A stretch of DNA of 64,000 nt from Pseudomonas sp. BN411 (lineage in GTDB: Bacteria; Pseudomonadota; Gammaproteobacteria; Pseudomonadales; Pseudomonadaceae): NCBI RefSeq assembly GCF_029871235.1, contig NZ_SSOM01000085.1, positions 45,391 through 109,390 on the forward strand. The letters run 5' to 3'. Position numbers and translations under genes: made by a program. Below, one piece after another: positions 17,294 to 25,469 of the stretch (the first letter of the stretch is position 1; each line of letters begins with the position of its first letter). The notes under the pieces were generated by a model that was given only the letters and a program-made list of their open reading frames with translations, was not told the origin of the DNA and searched no databases.

Positions 17294-17425
17294 CAGTTTG
17301 CACCCTGGCACTTCCTGTGCCCTTTCTGTTCCTGCAAGCAGGATGCCCTGTGCGGATGACATCCCTGTGTCAGCGGGATGAAGGCTTGTCGACAGGCGCG
17401 CAAGGCGTCTTCAGGGTCCCTTAAG
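17265..17425 (-). ncRNA. Candidate Rsm-type (CsrA/RsmA-titrating) small RNA
   Basis: The minus strand ends with a strong intrinsic terminator (stem AAGCTGCC/GGCAGCTT, then nine T, 17265-17293), yet no minus-strand gene lies upstream. The transcript leading to it shows hairpins with GGA in the loop: GGCAC-AGGAA-GTGCC (17307-17321) and TGACA-CAGGGA-TGTCA (17357-17372). The latter contains ACAGGGATGT, a full match to the CsrA/RsmA high-affinity consensus ACARGGAUGU. Further GGA sites (GCAGGAACAG, AAGGGACC) bring the count to at least four. RsmY has the same AGGAA pentaloop style. I see no GacA box (TGTAAG-N6-CTTACA). The 5' end is a guess. Confidence 0.6.
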
Positions 17426-17475
17426 ACTTCCCGCGGATACTGCCTCTCATTAAGCCAAGCGCCCGGAGGGCATCG

Positions 17476-18150
17476 ATGAACAGCGTCGAGTGGAACGCCC
17501 TGTTCCCATTCCGTTTCGGTCACAAGTCGCAGCAACACTACCTGTCCCTGCTGTTGGCCGGTGACACAGGGCGTGGCCAGGTCGAGGACTTCGTCCATCG
17601 CCGCTTTCTCAGCGCCCACGGTGCCGATATCCACCAGTACATGCCGGAGCTGCTGAGCATGCGCAACTTCCACGGAGCCCTCAGCGCCGTGGCCGGCATC
17701 CGCCTCGCCGAGCAGGAGACGCTGTTCCTCGAGCAGTACCTGGAAGCGCCGGTGGAAACCCGGATCGCCAGCCTGACCGGCCTCCCGGTGGAGCGCCGGC
17801 AGGTCGTGGAAGTGGGCAACCTGGCGTCGATAAGCGCCGGCAATGCGCGCCTGATCATCGTCGCGGTCACCTGGCTGCTGCACCAGCGTGGCCTGGAGTG
17901 GGTGGTGTTCACCGGCGCTCCCGGCCTGATCAACAGTTTCCACCGCCTCGGCCTGGAACCCCTGCACCTCGGCGAGGCCAACCCCAGCAGCCTGGGCCAC
18001 AACCAGGAGCAATGGGGTTCCTACTACGAGCAGAAGCCCCAGGTGTTCACCGGCAACATCCACCTCGGCTTCGAGCAGTTGCAACGCAACGGTGTCATCG
18101 GGCGCCTGGGTTTCCCTGAAGCCGACGAGGCGGCCCACCATGCAGCCTGA
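17476..18150 (+). CDS. Thermostable-hemolysin-family (GNAT/AHL-synthase-fold-like) protein
   Basis: A 224-residue cytoplasmic protein with no signal peptide, of the 'thermostable hemolysin' family. The core VVEVGNLASISAGNARLIIV, then WVVFTGAPGLINSFHRLGL, resembles the E-x-[GR]-[RN]-L-A pattern and later strands of acyl-HSL synthases and N-acyl amino acid synthases, so an acyltransfer role is more likely than a direct hemolysin; that is my inference. It is the first gene of a seven-gene operon and overlaps the AMP-ligase start by 11 nt. The ribosome site CGGAGGG precedes the start. Confidence 0.78.
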   Translation: MNSVEWNALFPFRFGHKSQQHYLSLLLAGDTGRGQVEDFVHRRFLSAHGADIHQYMPELLSMRNFHGALSAVAGIRLAEQETLFLEQYLEAPVETRIASLTGLPVERRQVVEVGNLASISAGNARLIIVAVTWLLHQRGLEWVVFTGAPGLINSFHRLGLEPLHLGEANPSSLGHNQEQWGSYYEQKPQVFTGNIHLGFEQLQRNGVIGRLGFPEADEAAHHAA

Positions 18151-19609
18151 AGCCTTTCGCGAGGTCCTGCGCAAGCACGCCAGCCACCTGCCGCAACCCC
18201 TGGCCCTGCGCGGCGATACCCGACGCTACACCTATGCCCAGTTGCTGGCCGAAGTGGAACGGCGGGAAGGCCTGCTGCACGCAGAACCCGAAGGCGTACT
18301 CGCCCTCGGCCTGGACAATGGCCCGGAGGCGCTGATCTGGGACCTGGCAGCGCTCTTCAGCGGGCGCCCCTGCCTGATCCTGCCGCCCTTCTTCAGCCCC
18401 GCGCAGCGCGCCCACTGCCTGGAGCAATGCCAGGTCGGCCTGGCGGTGCTGGACGCCGGCTTCGCCAACGAGCTGGAAGGCGCCGGCTTCCGGTCGGACG
18501 GCACCTTCTGGCGCAAACCCGGACAGGGCCAGGCAGCCCTGCCCGCCGGCACCCTCAAGATCACCTACACCTCGGGCACCACCGGCCAGCCCAAGGGCGT
18601 CTGTCTGGGCGCCGACGCCTTGCTGCGGGTCGCCCATGAACTGGAAGTCGCCAGCCGCCCCTGTGCACCGGCCCACTACCTGGCGGTGCTGCCGATGGCG
18701 GTGCTGCTGGAGAACCTCGGCACCTATGCGGCGTTGTTGGCCGGCGCCTGCGTCACCCTGCTGCCGCAGCGGCAGATGGGCATCCAGGGCGCCAGCGGCG
18801 TGGACTGGCCGAAGCTGCTGGCCACCGTCGTCCTCAGCAGCGCCCAGAGCCTGATCCTGGTGCCGCAGCTGTTGCTGGGCCTGGTCACCGCCATCGAGCA
18901 GGGCCACCTGGGCGCCGCGCAATTCCGCTTCGTCGCCGTGGGCGGGGCAAGGGTCTCGCCGGACCTGCTGGCTCGCGCCGCGCGGGTCGGGCTGCCGGTG
19001 TTCGAAGGCTATGGCCTTTCCGAATGCGCCTCGGTCGTCTGCCTGAATCGCCCCGGCGCCGTGCGGCCGGGCAGCGTCGGCCAGCCCCTGCCCCATGTCC
19101 AGGTACGCCTGGCGGACGACGGCGAAGTACAGGTCAGTGGTTCCACCCTGCTCGGCTACCTGGGCGAAGCGCCCTTTGCCGGCGGCTGGTGGCCCACGGG
19201 TGACCTGGGCGAGTTCGACGCCGACGGCTACCTGCACCTCAAGGGTCGCAAGAAGCACCAATTCATCACCAGCTTCGGCCGCAACGTGAACCCGGACTGG
19301 GTGGAGGCCGAGTTGACCCAGCGCGGCGTGATCGCCCAGGCCTTCGTCCACGGCGAGGGCCTGCCCGGCAACCTTGCCCTGCTCTGGCCGCTGGACCCGA
19401 ACTGCGATGCACAGACCCTTTCCGATGCCGTGGCCTGCGCCAATGCCGCCCTGCCCGACTATGCGCGGATCAGGGCCTGGCATCGTCTGGAAACACCCTT
19501 GAACGCCGCCGACGGGCTGCTCACCAGCAATGGTCGCCTGCGCCGCGAGGCCATCCTCGCGCGCTACCGCGACACCCTGCTCGAACTTCAGAACGAGGCA
19601 AGACCATGA
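18140..19609 (+). CDS. AMP-dependent acyl ligase (ANL superfamily)
   Basis: A 489-residue adenylating enzyme, a little short for an acyl-CoA synthetase. Motifs seen: ITYTSGTTGQPKGVCL (A3 P-loop), FEGYGLSECASVVCL (A5), WWPTGDLGEFDADGYLHLKGRKKHQFITSFG (A7-A8 in two overlapping parts). In the A10 region, TSNGRLRREAIL has Arg where the catalytic Lys usually sits. No carrier-protein domain is attached. It likely activates a fatty or other carboxylic acid for a neighbouring enzyme. The start at 18140 overlaps the preceding gene by 11 nt; the end overlaps the next gene by 4 nt. Confidence 0.85.
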   Translation: MQPEAFREVLRKHASHLPQPLALRGDTRRYTYAQLLAEVERREGLLHAEPEGVLALGLDNGPEALIWDLAALFSGRPCLILPPFFSPAQRAHCLEQCQVGLAVLDAGFANELEGAGFRSDGTFWRKPGQGQAALPAGTLKITYTSGTTGQPKGVCLGADALLRVAHELEVASRPCAPAHYLAVLPMAVLLENLGTYAALLAGACVTLLPQRQMGIQGASGVDWPKLLATVVLSSAQSLILVPQLLLGLVTAIEQGHLGAAQFRFVAVGGARVSPDLLARAARVGLPVFEGYGLSECASVVCLNRPGAVRPGSVGQPLPHVQVRLADDGEVQVSGSTLLGYLGEAPFAGGWWPTGDLGEFDADGYLHLKGRKKHQFITSFGRNVNPDWVEAELTQRGVIAQAFVHGEGLPGNLALLWPLDPNCDAQTLSDAVACANAALPDYARIRAWHRLETPLNAADGLLTSNGRLRREAILARYRDTLLELQNEARP

Positions 19610-20280
19610 GTTTCTTCGACCAACTGCAAGCCGCCACTGCCCGTGAACGCGAGGCGCTGTTCAGCGTCCCGGTGATACGCGAAGCGCTGGCCGGCCAGGT
19701 CAGCCTGGAGGGCTACCGTGCCTTCCTCGGTCAGGCTTACCACCACGTACGCCACACCGTGCCGCTGATGATGGCCTGTGGCGCGCGTCTGCCTTCGCGG
19801 CTGGAATGGCTCCGCGGCGCGGTGTGCGAATACATCGACGAAGAATACGGCCACGAACGCTGGATCCTGAACGACATCGCTGCCTGCGGCGGTGACCCTG
19901 AAGCCGTCAGCAGCAGCCGTCCCTCGCTGCCCATCGAACTGATGGTGGCCTTCCTCTACGACCAGATCGCCCGCAGCAATCCGGTGGGCCTGTTCGGCAT
20001 GGTCAACGTGCTGGAAGGCACCAGCATCGCCCTGGCCACCCACGCCGCCGGCAGCATCCGCGAGAGCCTCGGCCTGCCAGCCGACGCCTTTAGCTACCTG
20101 TCCTCCCACGGCGAACTCGACCAGGACCACATGGCCACCTATCGCGGGCTGATGGATCGCCTGGACGACGAAGGCGACCAGCAGGCGGTGATCCATGCCG
20201 CCAAGGTGGTCTACCAGCTCTACGCCGACATGTTCCGCGGCCTGCCCCGCGCCAGCGAGGTGTCCCATGCGACTCGCTGA
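19606..20280 (+). CDS. Heme-oxygenase-fold diiron enzyme (TenA/PqqC/UndA-like, HDO)
   Basis: A 224-residue all-helical protein. Candidate metal ligands follow the heme-oxygenase-like diiron pattern: Glu/His in CEYIDEEYGHERW, Glu in NVLEGTSIALATHA, and HGELDQDH near residues 165-172. This pattern is shared with oxidative enzymes such as UndA (fatty acid to alkene) and separates it from thiamin-degrading TenA, which uses a Cys. With an acyl ligase directly upstream and an SDR downstream, oxidation of an activated acyl chain is plausible. It overlaps both neighbours (4 nt and 14 nt). Confidence 0.78.
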   Translation: MSFFDQLQAATAREREALFSVPVIREALAGQVSLEGYRAFLGQAYHHVRHTVPLMMACGARLPSRLEWLRGAVCEYIDEEYGHERWILNDIAACGGDPEAVSSSRPSLPIELMVAFLYDQIARSNPVGLFGMVNVLEGTSIALATHAAGSIRESLGLPADAFSYLSSHGELDQDHMATYRGLMDRLDDEGDQQAVIHAAKVVYQLYADMFRGLPRASEVSHATR

Positions 20281-21073
20281 TTGCCGCGTACTGCTCACCG
20301 GTGCCAGCGGCGGCATCGGCCTGGCCCTGGCCGAACAGCTCTGCGCACGCGGTGCCCAGGTGATGGCCGTGAGCCGGCAGCCGGAAGCCCTGGCGCCCCT
20401 GCGCGCACGCTATCGGCAGCAACTGGCCTGGACCGGTGCCGACCTGCGCCAGGCCCAGGGACGCCAGCGGGTGCTGGAAGTCGCCCGAGGCATGGGCGGC
20501 ATCGATGTCCTGGTGAATGCCGCCGGGGTCAATTGCTTCGCCATGCTGGAACAGGTGGAAGACGACCAGATCGAGGACATGCTCGCCCTCAACGTCACCG
20601 CCACCGTGCAACTGACCCGTGCCCTGCTGCCGCTGCTGCGCCAGCAGAACCATGCCCTGGTGGTCAACGTCGGCTCCATCTACGGCTCCATCGGCTATCC
20701 CGGCTACGCTGTCTATTGCGCCAGCAAGTTCGCCCTGCGCGGCTTCTCCGAGGCCCTGCGCCGGGAGCTGGCGGACACCCCGGTGAACGTCCTCTACGTC
20801 GCCCCGCGCGCCACCCGCACCGGCATGAACAGCCAGGCTGCCATGGCGCTGAATGCCGAACTCAAGGTCGGCGTGGACGAGCCGGACCAGGTGGCCCGGG
20901 CGGTGATGGCGGCCATCGAGAAGGACCTCAGCGAGCTCTACCTGGGTTGGCCGGAGAAGTTCTTCGTCCGCCTCAACGGCATGCTGCCCGGCGTGGTGGA
21001 TCGGGCGCTGTCCAAGCAACTGCCGATCATCCGCCGCTTCAGCGGTGCCCACCACGGCAAGGACCATCCATGA
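20267..21073 (+). CDS. Short-chain dehydrogenase/reductase
   Basis: A 268-residue SDR. LLTGASGGIGLALAEQL is the NAD(P) site, VLVNAAGVN the NAAG motif, and VGSIYGSIGYPGYAVYCASK supplies the Ser, Tyr (YCASK) and Lys of the active site. The long C-terminal tail (about residues 220-268) carries YLGWPEKFFVRLNGMLPG, similar to SDRs that act on long-chain or membrane-bound substrates. It is the fourth gene of the operon, starting 14 nt inside the diiron enzyme gene and overlapping the next by 4 nt. Confidence 0.88.
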   Translation: MRLADCRVLLTGASGGIGLALAEQLCARGAQVMAVSRQPEALAPLRARYRQQLAWTGADLRQAQGRQRVLEVARGMGGIDVLVNAAGVNCFAMLEQVEDDQIEDMLALNVTATVQLTRALLPLLRQQNHALVVNVGSIYGSIGYPGYAVYCASKFALRGFSEALRRELADTPVNVLYVAPRATRTGMNSQAAMALNAELKVGVDEPDQVARAVMAAIEKDLSELYLGWPEKFFVRLNGMLPGVVDRALSKQLPIIRRFSGAHHGKDHP

Positions 21074-21714
21074 TGAACAAGCTCATCGGCACCTTCGGCC
21101 TGTTCCTGATCCTCAGCATCCCCGCCTGGGCCCTGGACGACACCGGCAATCAGCGCCTGGCCGCGATCCAGCAGCGCTGGGCGGAAATCCAGTACCAGGT
21201 GATGGAGCAGCAGCGCGCCGCCGAATTCGAGAAGCTCGCCGCCCAGAGCGGCGCGTTCACCCGCAGCGCCCCGAACGCCGCCGAAGCCTGGATCTGGCAC
21301 GGCATCGTCACCAGCAGCTGGGCCGGCGCCGAAGGCGGCCTGGGCGCCCTGGGCAAGGTCAAGGACGCCCGCGACGCCCTGGAGCGCGCCATCCAGCTCG
21401 ACCCGAACGCCTTGCAGGGCTCGGCCTACACCAGCCTCGGCGCGCTGTACGACCGGGTGCCTGGCTGGCCGGTCAGCTTCGGCGATGAAGACAAGGCCGA
21501 CCAGTTGCTGCGCAAGGCCCTGGAGATCAATCCGGCGGGTATCGACAGCCTGTATTTCTGGGGCGACCACCTCTACCGCCAGGGCCACGCCCAGCAGGCG
21601 CGCGAAGCCTTGCTCAAGGCCAAGACCGCCGCCCCGCGACCCGGTCGCGAGCTGGCCGACCAGGGCCGTCGGCGGGAAATCGATGCTTTACTGCAGGAAA
21701 TCGGCAACCCCTGA
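21070..21714 (+). CDS. Exported TPR-like protein of the hemolysin/ligase operon
   Basis: A 214-residue protein with signal peptide MMNKLIGTFGLFLILSIPAWA and a helical mature part. TPR-like units are visible: AEAWIWHGIVTSSWA, KDARDALERAIQLDPNALQ, and DQLLRKALEINPAGIDSLYFWG. It is presumably periplasmic, perhaps a scaffold for the pathway's export step or for the sensor kinase that follows. It overlaps the SDR stop by ATGA and is separated by 9 bp from the response regulator. The same family is often next to this set of enzymes, as far as I recall. Confidence 0.72.
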   Translation: MMNKLIGTFGLFLILSIPAWALDDTGNQRLAAIQQRWAEIQYQVMEQQRAAEFEKLAAQSGAFTRSAPNAAEAWIWHGIVTSSWAGAEGGLGALGKVKDARDALERAIQLDPNALQGSAYTSLGALYDRVPGWPVSFGDEDKADQLLRKALEINPAGIDSLYFWGDHLYRQGHAQQAREALLKAKTAAPRPGRELADQGRRREIDALLQEIGNP

Positions 21715-21723
21715 AGGACGCCC

Positions 21724-22386
21724 ATGCGACTGCTTCTCGTCGAAGACGACAACGCCCTTGGGGCCGGCGTACGCGCCGGCCTGCGCCAGGAAGGCTACAC
21801 AATCGACTGGCTGACCGACGGCGCCAGCGCCCTGCACGCCCTGCAGACCGAAGAATTCGACCTGGCGATCCTCGACCTCGGCTTGCCGCGCCTGGACGGC
21901 CTGCAGGTCCTGCAGCAACTGCGCACCGGCGGCTCCACCCTGCCGGTGCTGGTGCTCACCGCCCGCGACGCAACCGAGGACCGAATCCTCGGCCTGGACG
22001 CGGGGGCGGACGACTACCTGGTCAAACCCTTCGACCTCAATGAGCTCAAGGCCCGCCTGCGCGCCCTGCTGCGCCGCAGCGCCGGCCGGCCGCAAGTGCT
22101 GATCGAACACAACGGCGTGGTGCTCGACCCCACCAGCCAGCAGGTCAGCTACCAGGGCAGCCCGGTCGCCCTGACGCCCAAGGAGTACCAGTTGCTCCAC
22201 GAATTGCTCTCGCAACCGGGCAAGGTCATCACCCGCGAGCGCCTGGTGCAGACCCTCTACGGCTGGGACGAGGAAGCCGAAAGCAACACCCTGGAAGTGC
22301 ATATCCACCACCTGCGCAAGAAGCTCTCCAGCGACCTCATCCGCACTGTGCGCGGCATCGGCTACCTCGTGGACGGCCGTCCATGA
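21724..22386 (+). CDS. OmpR-family response regulator
   Basis: A 220-residue regulator. The receiver domain has LLVEDDNALG (acidic pocket), LAILDLGLPRLDGL (phospho-Asp about residue 51), VLTARDATEDR (Thr switch) and GADDYLVKPFDL (Lys). The C-terminal winged helix has LTPKEYQLLHELLSQPGKVITRERL and HIHHLRKKL, then RTVRGIGYLVD, typical of the QseB/PmrA group. Translation is coupled to the kinase by a 4-nt overlap. Sitting at the end of the enzyme operon, it probably senses a cue linked to the product or to the envelope. Confidence 0.93.
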   Translation: MRLLLVEDDNALGAGVRAGLRQEGYTIDWLTDGASALHALQTEEFDLAILDLGLPRLDGLQVLQQLRTGGSTLPVLVLTARDATEDRILGLDAGADDYLVKPFDLNELKARLRALLRRSAGRPQVLIEHNGVVLDPTSQQVSYQGSPVALTPKEYQLLHELLSQPGKVITRERLVQTLYGWDEEAESNTLEVHIHHLRKKLSSDLIRTVRGIGYLVDGRP

Positions 22387-23759
22387 CGTCATTGCGCCGC
22401 CGCACCCTGTGGCTGGTGATGGTTTTGTTGCTCCTCGGCACCCTGCTCATTGCCTACTTCAACTACCGCGACAGCAGCCACGAGATTGAAGAGATCTATG
22501 ACGCCCATCTGGCGCAGAACGCGCGCCTGCTGATGGGTGTGATGCGCATGCCCCTGGCCAAACCCGAACAGGACGAGTTGTACCGCGCCTTCAACAACGC
22601 CCTGAGCAGCGCCGTCCCGCGCAAGGTCGGACACCCTTACGAGAGCAAGATGGCCTTCCACGTCTGGAGCAAGGACGGCCGAAGCCTGGTGCAATCGCCC
22701 AGCGCCCCGCCCTTTGACCACGCGCCGGTGAAAACCGGCTTCCACAACATCGAACTGGCCGGCCACCACTGGCGCGGCTTCGTCCTGCCGGATACGGAGC
22801 AGGGCCTGCTGATCTGGGTGGGTGAACGCGACGACGTGCGCCAGGACCTGGTGCAGCGCATCGTCCGCCATACCCTGGGGCCCAACATGGTGGGCATTCT
22901 CGTCCTCGCGGCGCTGGTCTGGCTGGCCATCGGCTGGGGCCTGCTGCCGCTGCAGAACATGGCGCGGGTGATCCGCAGCCGCCACGCCGAATCCCTGGCA
23001 CCGCTGCAGATCGTGCCATTGCCGAAGGAACTGGAACCCATGCAGGCGTCGATCAACCGCCTGTTGGCACAGATCGAGCTGATGCTCCAGCGCGAACGGC
23101 GCTTCATCGGCGACGCCGCCCACGAGATGCGCACCCCGTTGGCGGTGCTGCGCCTGCACGCGCAGAACGCGCTCGAAGCCACCAGCGACGAGCAGCGCGC
23201 CGAAGCCCTGCGCTTTCTGACAGTGGGCGTCGACCGCCTGACGCGGGTGGTCCACCAGTTGCTCACCATGGCGCGGGTGGAGCCTGAACTGGCGCGGCAG
23301 AAATGGCAGCGCCTGGATCTGGGACACCTGGTCCGCGAGCACCTGGCCGAGCTGACGCCCCTGTTGCTGGACAAGGGCCTGGAACTGGCCCTGGAAGTAA
23401 CCGACGACGACTTCCACACCACCAGCGACGCCGCCGCCATCGGCATCGCCCTGCAGAACCTGGTGACCAACGCCACCAACTTCTCCCCGCCCGGCGGCGA
23501 GGTGAAGGTCAGCCTGCTGCCAGACGGCCGGGACTTCTTCCTGCTGCGCGTGGAAGACCAGGGCCCCGGTATCGAAGAAACCCGGCTGGAACGCCTGTTT
23601 GAGCGCTTCTACAGCCAGGACAATCCCCAGGGCGCAGGCCTTGGCCTGGCCATCGTGCAGATGATCGCCACCCGCCTGGGCGGCAGCATCACCCTGTACA
23701 ACCGTGAAGGCGGCGGAACCTGCGCCGACCTCAAACTGCCCCGACTGGCGCCCGGATAA
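22383..23759 (+). CDS. Membrane sensor histidine kinase
   Basis: A 458-residue kinase. Helix 1 is near residues 9-27 (LWLVMVLLLLGTLLIAYF), a periplasmic sensor region of about 130 residues follows, and helix 2 is MVGILVLAALVWLAIGW, leading to a HAMP-like linker. HisKA holds FIGDAAHEMRTPLAVLRLH (phospho-His). The ATPase domain holds LQNLVTNATNFSPPGG (N box), EDQGPGIEE (G1) and GAGLGLAIVQMIATRLGG (G2). It pairs with the preceding regulator. Overall layout is like QseC/PmrB. It is the last gene of the operon. Confidence 0.93.
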   Translation: MTSLRRRTLWLVMVLLLLGTLLIAYFNYRDSSHEIEEIYDAHLAQNARLLMGVMRMPLAKPEQDELYRAFNNALSSAVPRKVGHPYESKMAFHVWSKDGRSLVQSPSAPPFDHAPVKTGFHNIELAGHHWRGFVLPDTEQGLLIWVGERDDVRQDLVQRIVRHTLGPNMVGILVLAALVWLAIGWGLLPLQNMARVIRSRHAESLAPLQIVPLPKELEPMQASINRLLAQIELMLQRERRFIGDAAHEMRTPLAVLRLHAQNALEATSDEQRAEALRFLTVGVDRLTRVVHQLLTMARVEPELARQKWQRLDLGHLVREHLAELTPLLLDKGLELALEVTDDDFHTTSDAAAIGIALQNLVTNATNFSPPGGEVKVSLLPDGRDFFLLRVEDQGPGIEETRLERLFERFYSQDNPQGAGLGLAIVQMIATRLGGSITLYNREGGGTCADLKLPRLAPG

Positions 23760-23857
23760 CGCCAGACCGGGCCTACCGCTCCGCGGAATCGCAGCAGCTG
23801 CGCGCAAAATCGGCTGTACTGAAATACCACACCCTCTTCGCCAAGGGAGGCAACGCC

Positions 23858-24109
23858 ATGCGCACTCCTCGTCTTCCTGTTCTCCTGGCTGCCATGTTCC
23901 TGCTGGTTTCGGCAGGCGCATCCTGGGCCACCGAGCAGGCCCAACAGCGCCGCGCCGCGCGGGAAGTCCGCCAGGAAACCCGCCAGGATGCACGCCAGAT
24001 CAAACAGGACTGCCGCGCCGCCGACATGCAGTACAACGCCGAATGCCGCCAGGACAAGCGGCAGACCAAGCAGCAAGGGCGCGAAAGAGCGCGGGATATC
24101 AAGTACTGA
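23858..24109 (+). CDS. Small exported Gln/Arg-rich hypothetical protein
   Basis: An 83-residue protein with signal peptide (LLAAMFLLVSAGASWA) and a charged helical mature chain built of RQE/RQD-type heptad-like segments: AREVRQETRQDARQIKQDC, then ECRQDKRQTKQQGRERA. Two Cys are present. I do not recognise a defined family. Similar small periplasmic helical proteins are common in Pseudomonas. It stands alone between the kinase gene and the REPIN array, 98 bp after the kinase stop. Confidence 0.65.
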   Translation: MRTPRLPVLLAAMFLLVSAGASWATEQAQQRRAAREVRQETRQDARQIKQDCRAADMQYNAECRQDKRQTKQQGRERARDIKY

Positions 24110-24144
24110 GCGGCACTCCTCAACCCTCGGGGCGGATCTGACCC

Positions 24145-24535
24145 TGTAGGGGCGATTTCAATCGCCAAGCAGACCGAAGGTCTGCCCTCGGGAGCTCGTC
24201 GGGGCAACTGCGTTGCCCTTGGCGAATGAATTCGCCCCTACAAGGAAATGGGCTCGCCGGATTGTTCGAGCCAGCCCATATCCCCCTCCTCCGAACGCGG
24301 CCCGCCCCTGTAGGGGCGATTTCAATCGCCAAGCAGGCCGAAGGTCTGCCCTCGGGAGTTCGTTGGGGCAACTGCGTTGCCCTTGGCGAATGAATTCGCC
24401 CCTACAAGGAAATGGGCTCGCCGGATGGTTCGAGCCAGCCCATATCCCCCTCCTCCGAACGCGGCCCTGCTCTTGTGGGGGCGATTTCAATCGCCAAGCA
24501 GGCCGAAGGACTGCCCTTCGCAGTCGAAGGGGGAT
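24145..24535 (+). repeat. Tandem array of 164-165-bp REPIN units
   Basis: Units starting TGTAGGGGCGATTTCAATCG recur at 24145, 24309 and 24474 (TGTGGGGG in the third), giving a period of 164-165 bp. Each full unit has an inverted partner ending GGCGAATGAATTCGCCCC TACA and a shared spacer with GGGCTCGCCGGAT. The third copy is cut after about 60 bp by the stop of the response-regulator gene. The array fills the whole gap between convergent genes. Confidence 0.9.
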
Positions 24536-24542
24536 CAGTGCC

Positions 24543-25469
24543 TCAGGCAATAACCCGCTCACGCAATCGCGCCAGCATCCCCAGCAGGCTGCCGACACGC
24601 TGGTTCTCACTGGCTTCCTTCGGGGCATCCGCCGCACGCGGGACCATTTCCAGCGGCTGCGCGCGCCACAGGAAGGACTGCTCGGCGGCCGCCTTCAGGC
24701 CCTTTTCGAACAGGCCGCGGCGGATCGGTTTGGGCAGGTAGCGGAAGATCTGCGCTTCGTTGATCAGCTTGAGCAGCGCCTGGGTGTCGCGGAACGGCGT
24801 CACCACCAGGCTGAGCAGCCGCGGGTGGGCCTGGGCCAGGGATTTCAGCAGCGGCGCCATGTCCTCGCCGCCCAGCTTGAGGTCGCTGACCAGCAGGTCC
24901 ACCGGTTCCAGGTTCAGGGTCACCAGCGCCTCGCTCAGGTTGTGGGCGCGCAGCAGGCGATGGCCGCCGGATTGGCAGAAGGCCTGGACGCAGTGCAGGG
25001 TTTCCGGATCGTCATCCAGCAGCAGCAGGTTCAGCGGAGCCGCCAGGTTGCTGGTGGCGGTGGTGACCGGCGCGGCGGCCTGGCGCAGGGCGATCTCCGC
25101 CGCCTGGCGCAGGGTGAAGGCCATTTCCTGCGGGTCCCAGGGCTTGGTCAGGTAGCGGAAGATACCGCCGTTGTTCAGCGCTTCCACCGCGGCATCCAGG
25201 TCGGAGTAGCCGGTGAGCAGGATGCGCAGGCATTCCGGCGCGATCTCCCGCGAACGTGCCAACAGCTCGGCACCGCTCATACCCGGCATGCGCTGGTCGC
25301 TGACGATGATATGCACCGACTCTTCCTTGAGCCGTTCCAGCGCGCGCAGCGGGTCGCTCTCGGTGATCACCTCGTACTGGCGGCGGAACTGCAGCGCCAG
25401 GCTGCGCAGAATGCGTTCCTCGTCATCGACGAAGAGAATGCGGACGGAAGACGACATGGACTCAGGCAC
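24543..25469 (-). CDS. Double-receiver response regulator without output domain
   Basis: A 308-residue protein with two receiver domains. The first has LFVDDEERIL, IIVSDQRMPGMSGAELL (phospho-Asp), LLTGYSD and YLTKPWDP. The second has LLLLDDDPETL, LLVSDLKLGGEDM, LVVTPFRD and YLPKPIRR. Both look able to accept phosphate. No DNA-binding, GGDEF, HD-GYP or enzymatic domain follows; the last 60 residues look helical and unstructured. It overlaps the upstream kinase gene by 8 nt, so the two form one signalling unit whose output must be by protein contact. Confidence 0.88.
   Translation of the reverse strand: MPESMSSSVRILFVDDEERILRSLALQFRRQYEVITESDPLRALERLKEESVHIIVSDQRMPGMSGAELLARSREIAPECLRILLTGYSDLDAAVEALNNGGIFRYLTKPWDPQEMAFTLRQAAEIALRQAAAPVTTATSNLAAPLNLLLLDDDPETLHCVQAFCQSGGHRLLRAHNLSEALVTLNLEPVDLLVSDLKLGGEDMAPLLKSLAQAHPRLLSLVVTPFRDTQALLKLINEAQIFRYLPKPIRRGLFEKGLKAAAEQSFLWRAQPLEMVPRAADAPKEASENQRVGSLLGMLARLRERVIA

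Noticed and set aside
17400-17560. GacA box for the candidate Rsm RNA
   Set aside because: I looked for TGTAAG-N6-CTTACA on both strands and found none, so GacA control is not claimed.
22389-23993. A 534-codon minus-strand frame opposite the sensor kinase
   Set aside because: Shadow frame; the plus-strand kinase has all expected boxes and couples to its regulator.
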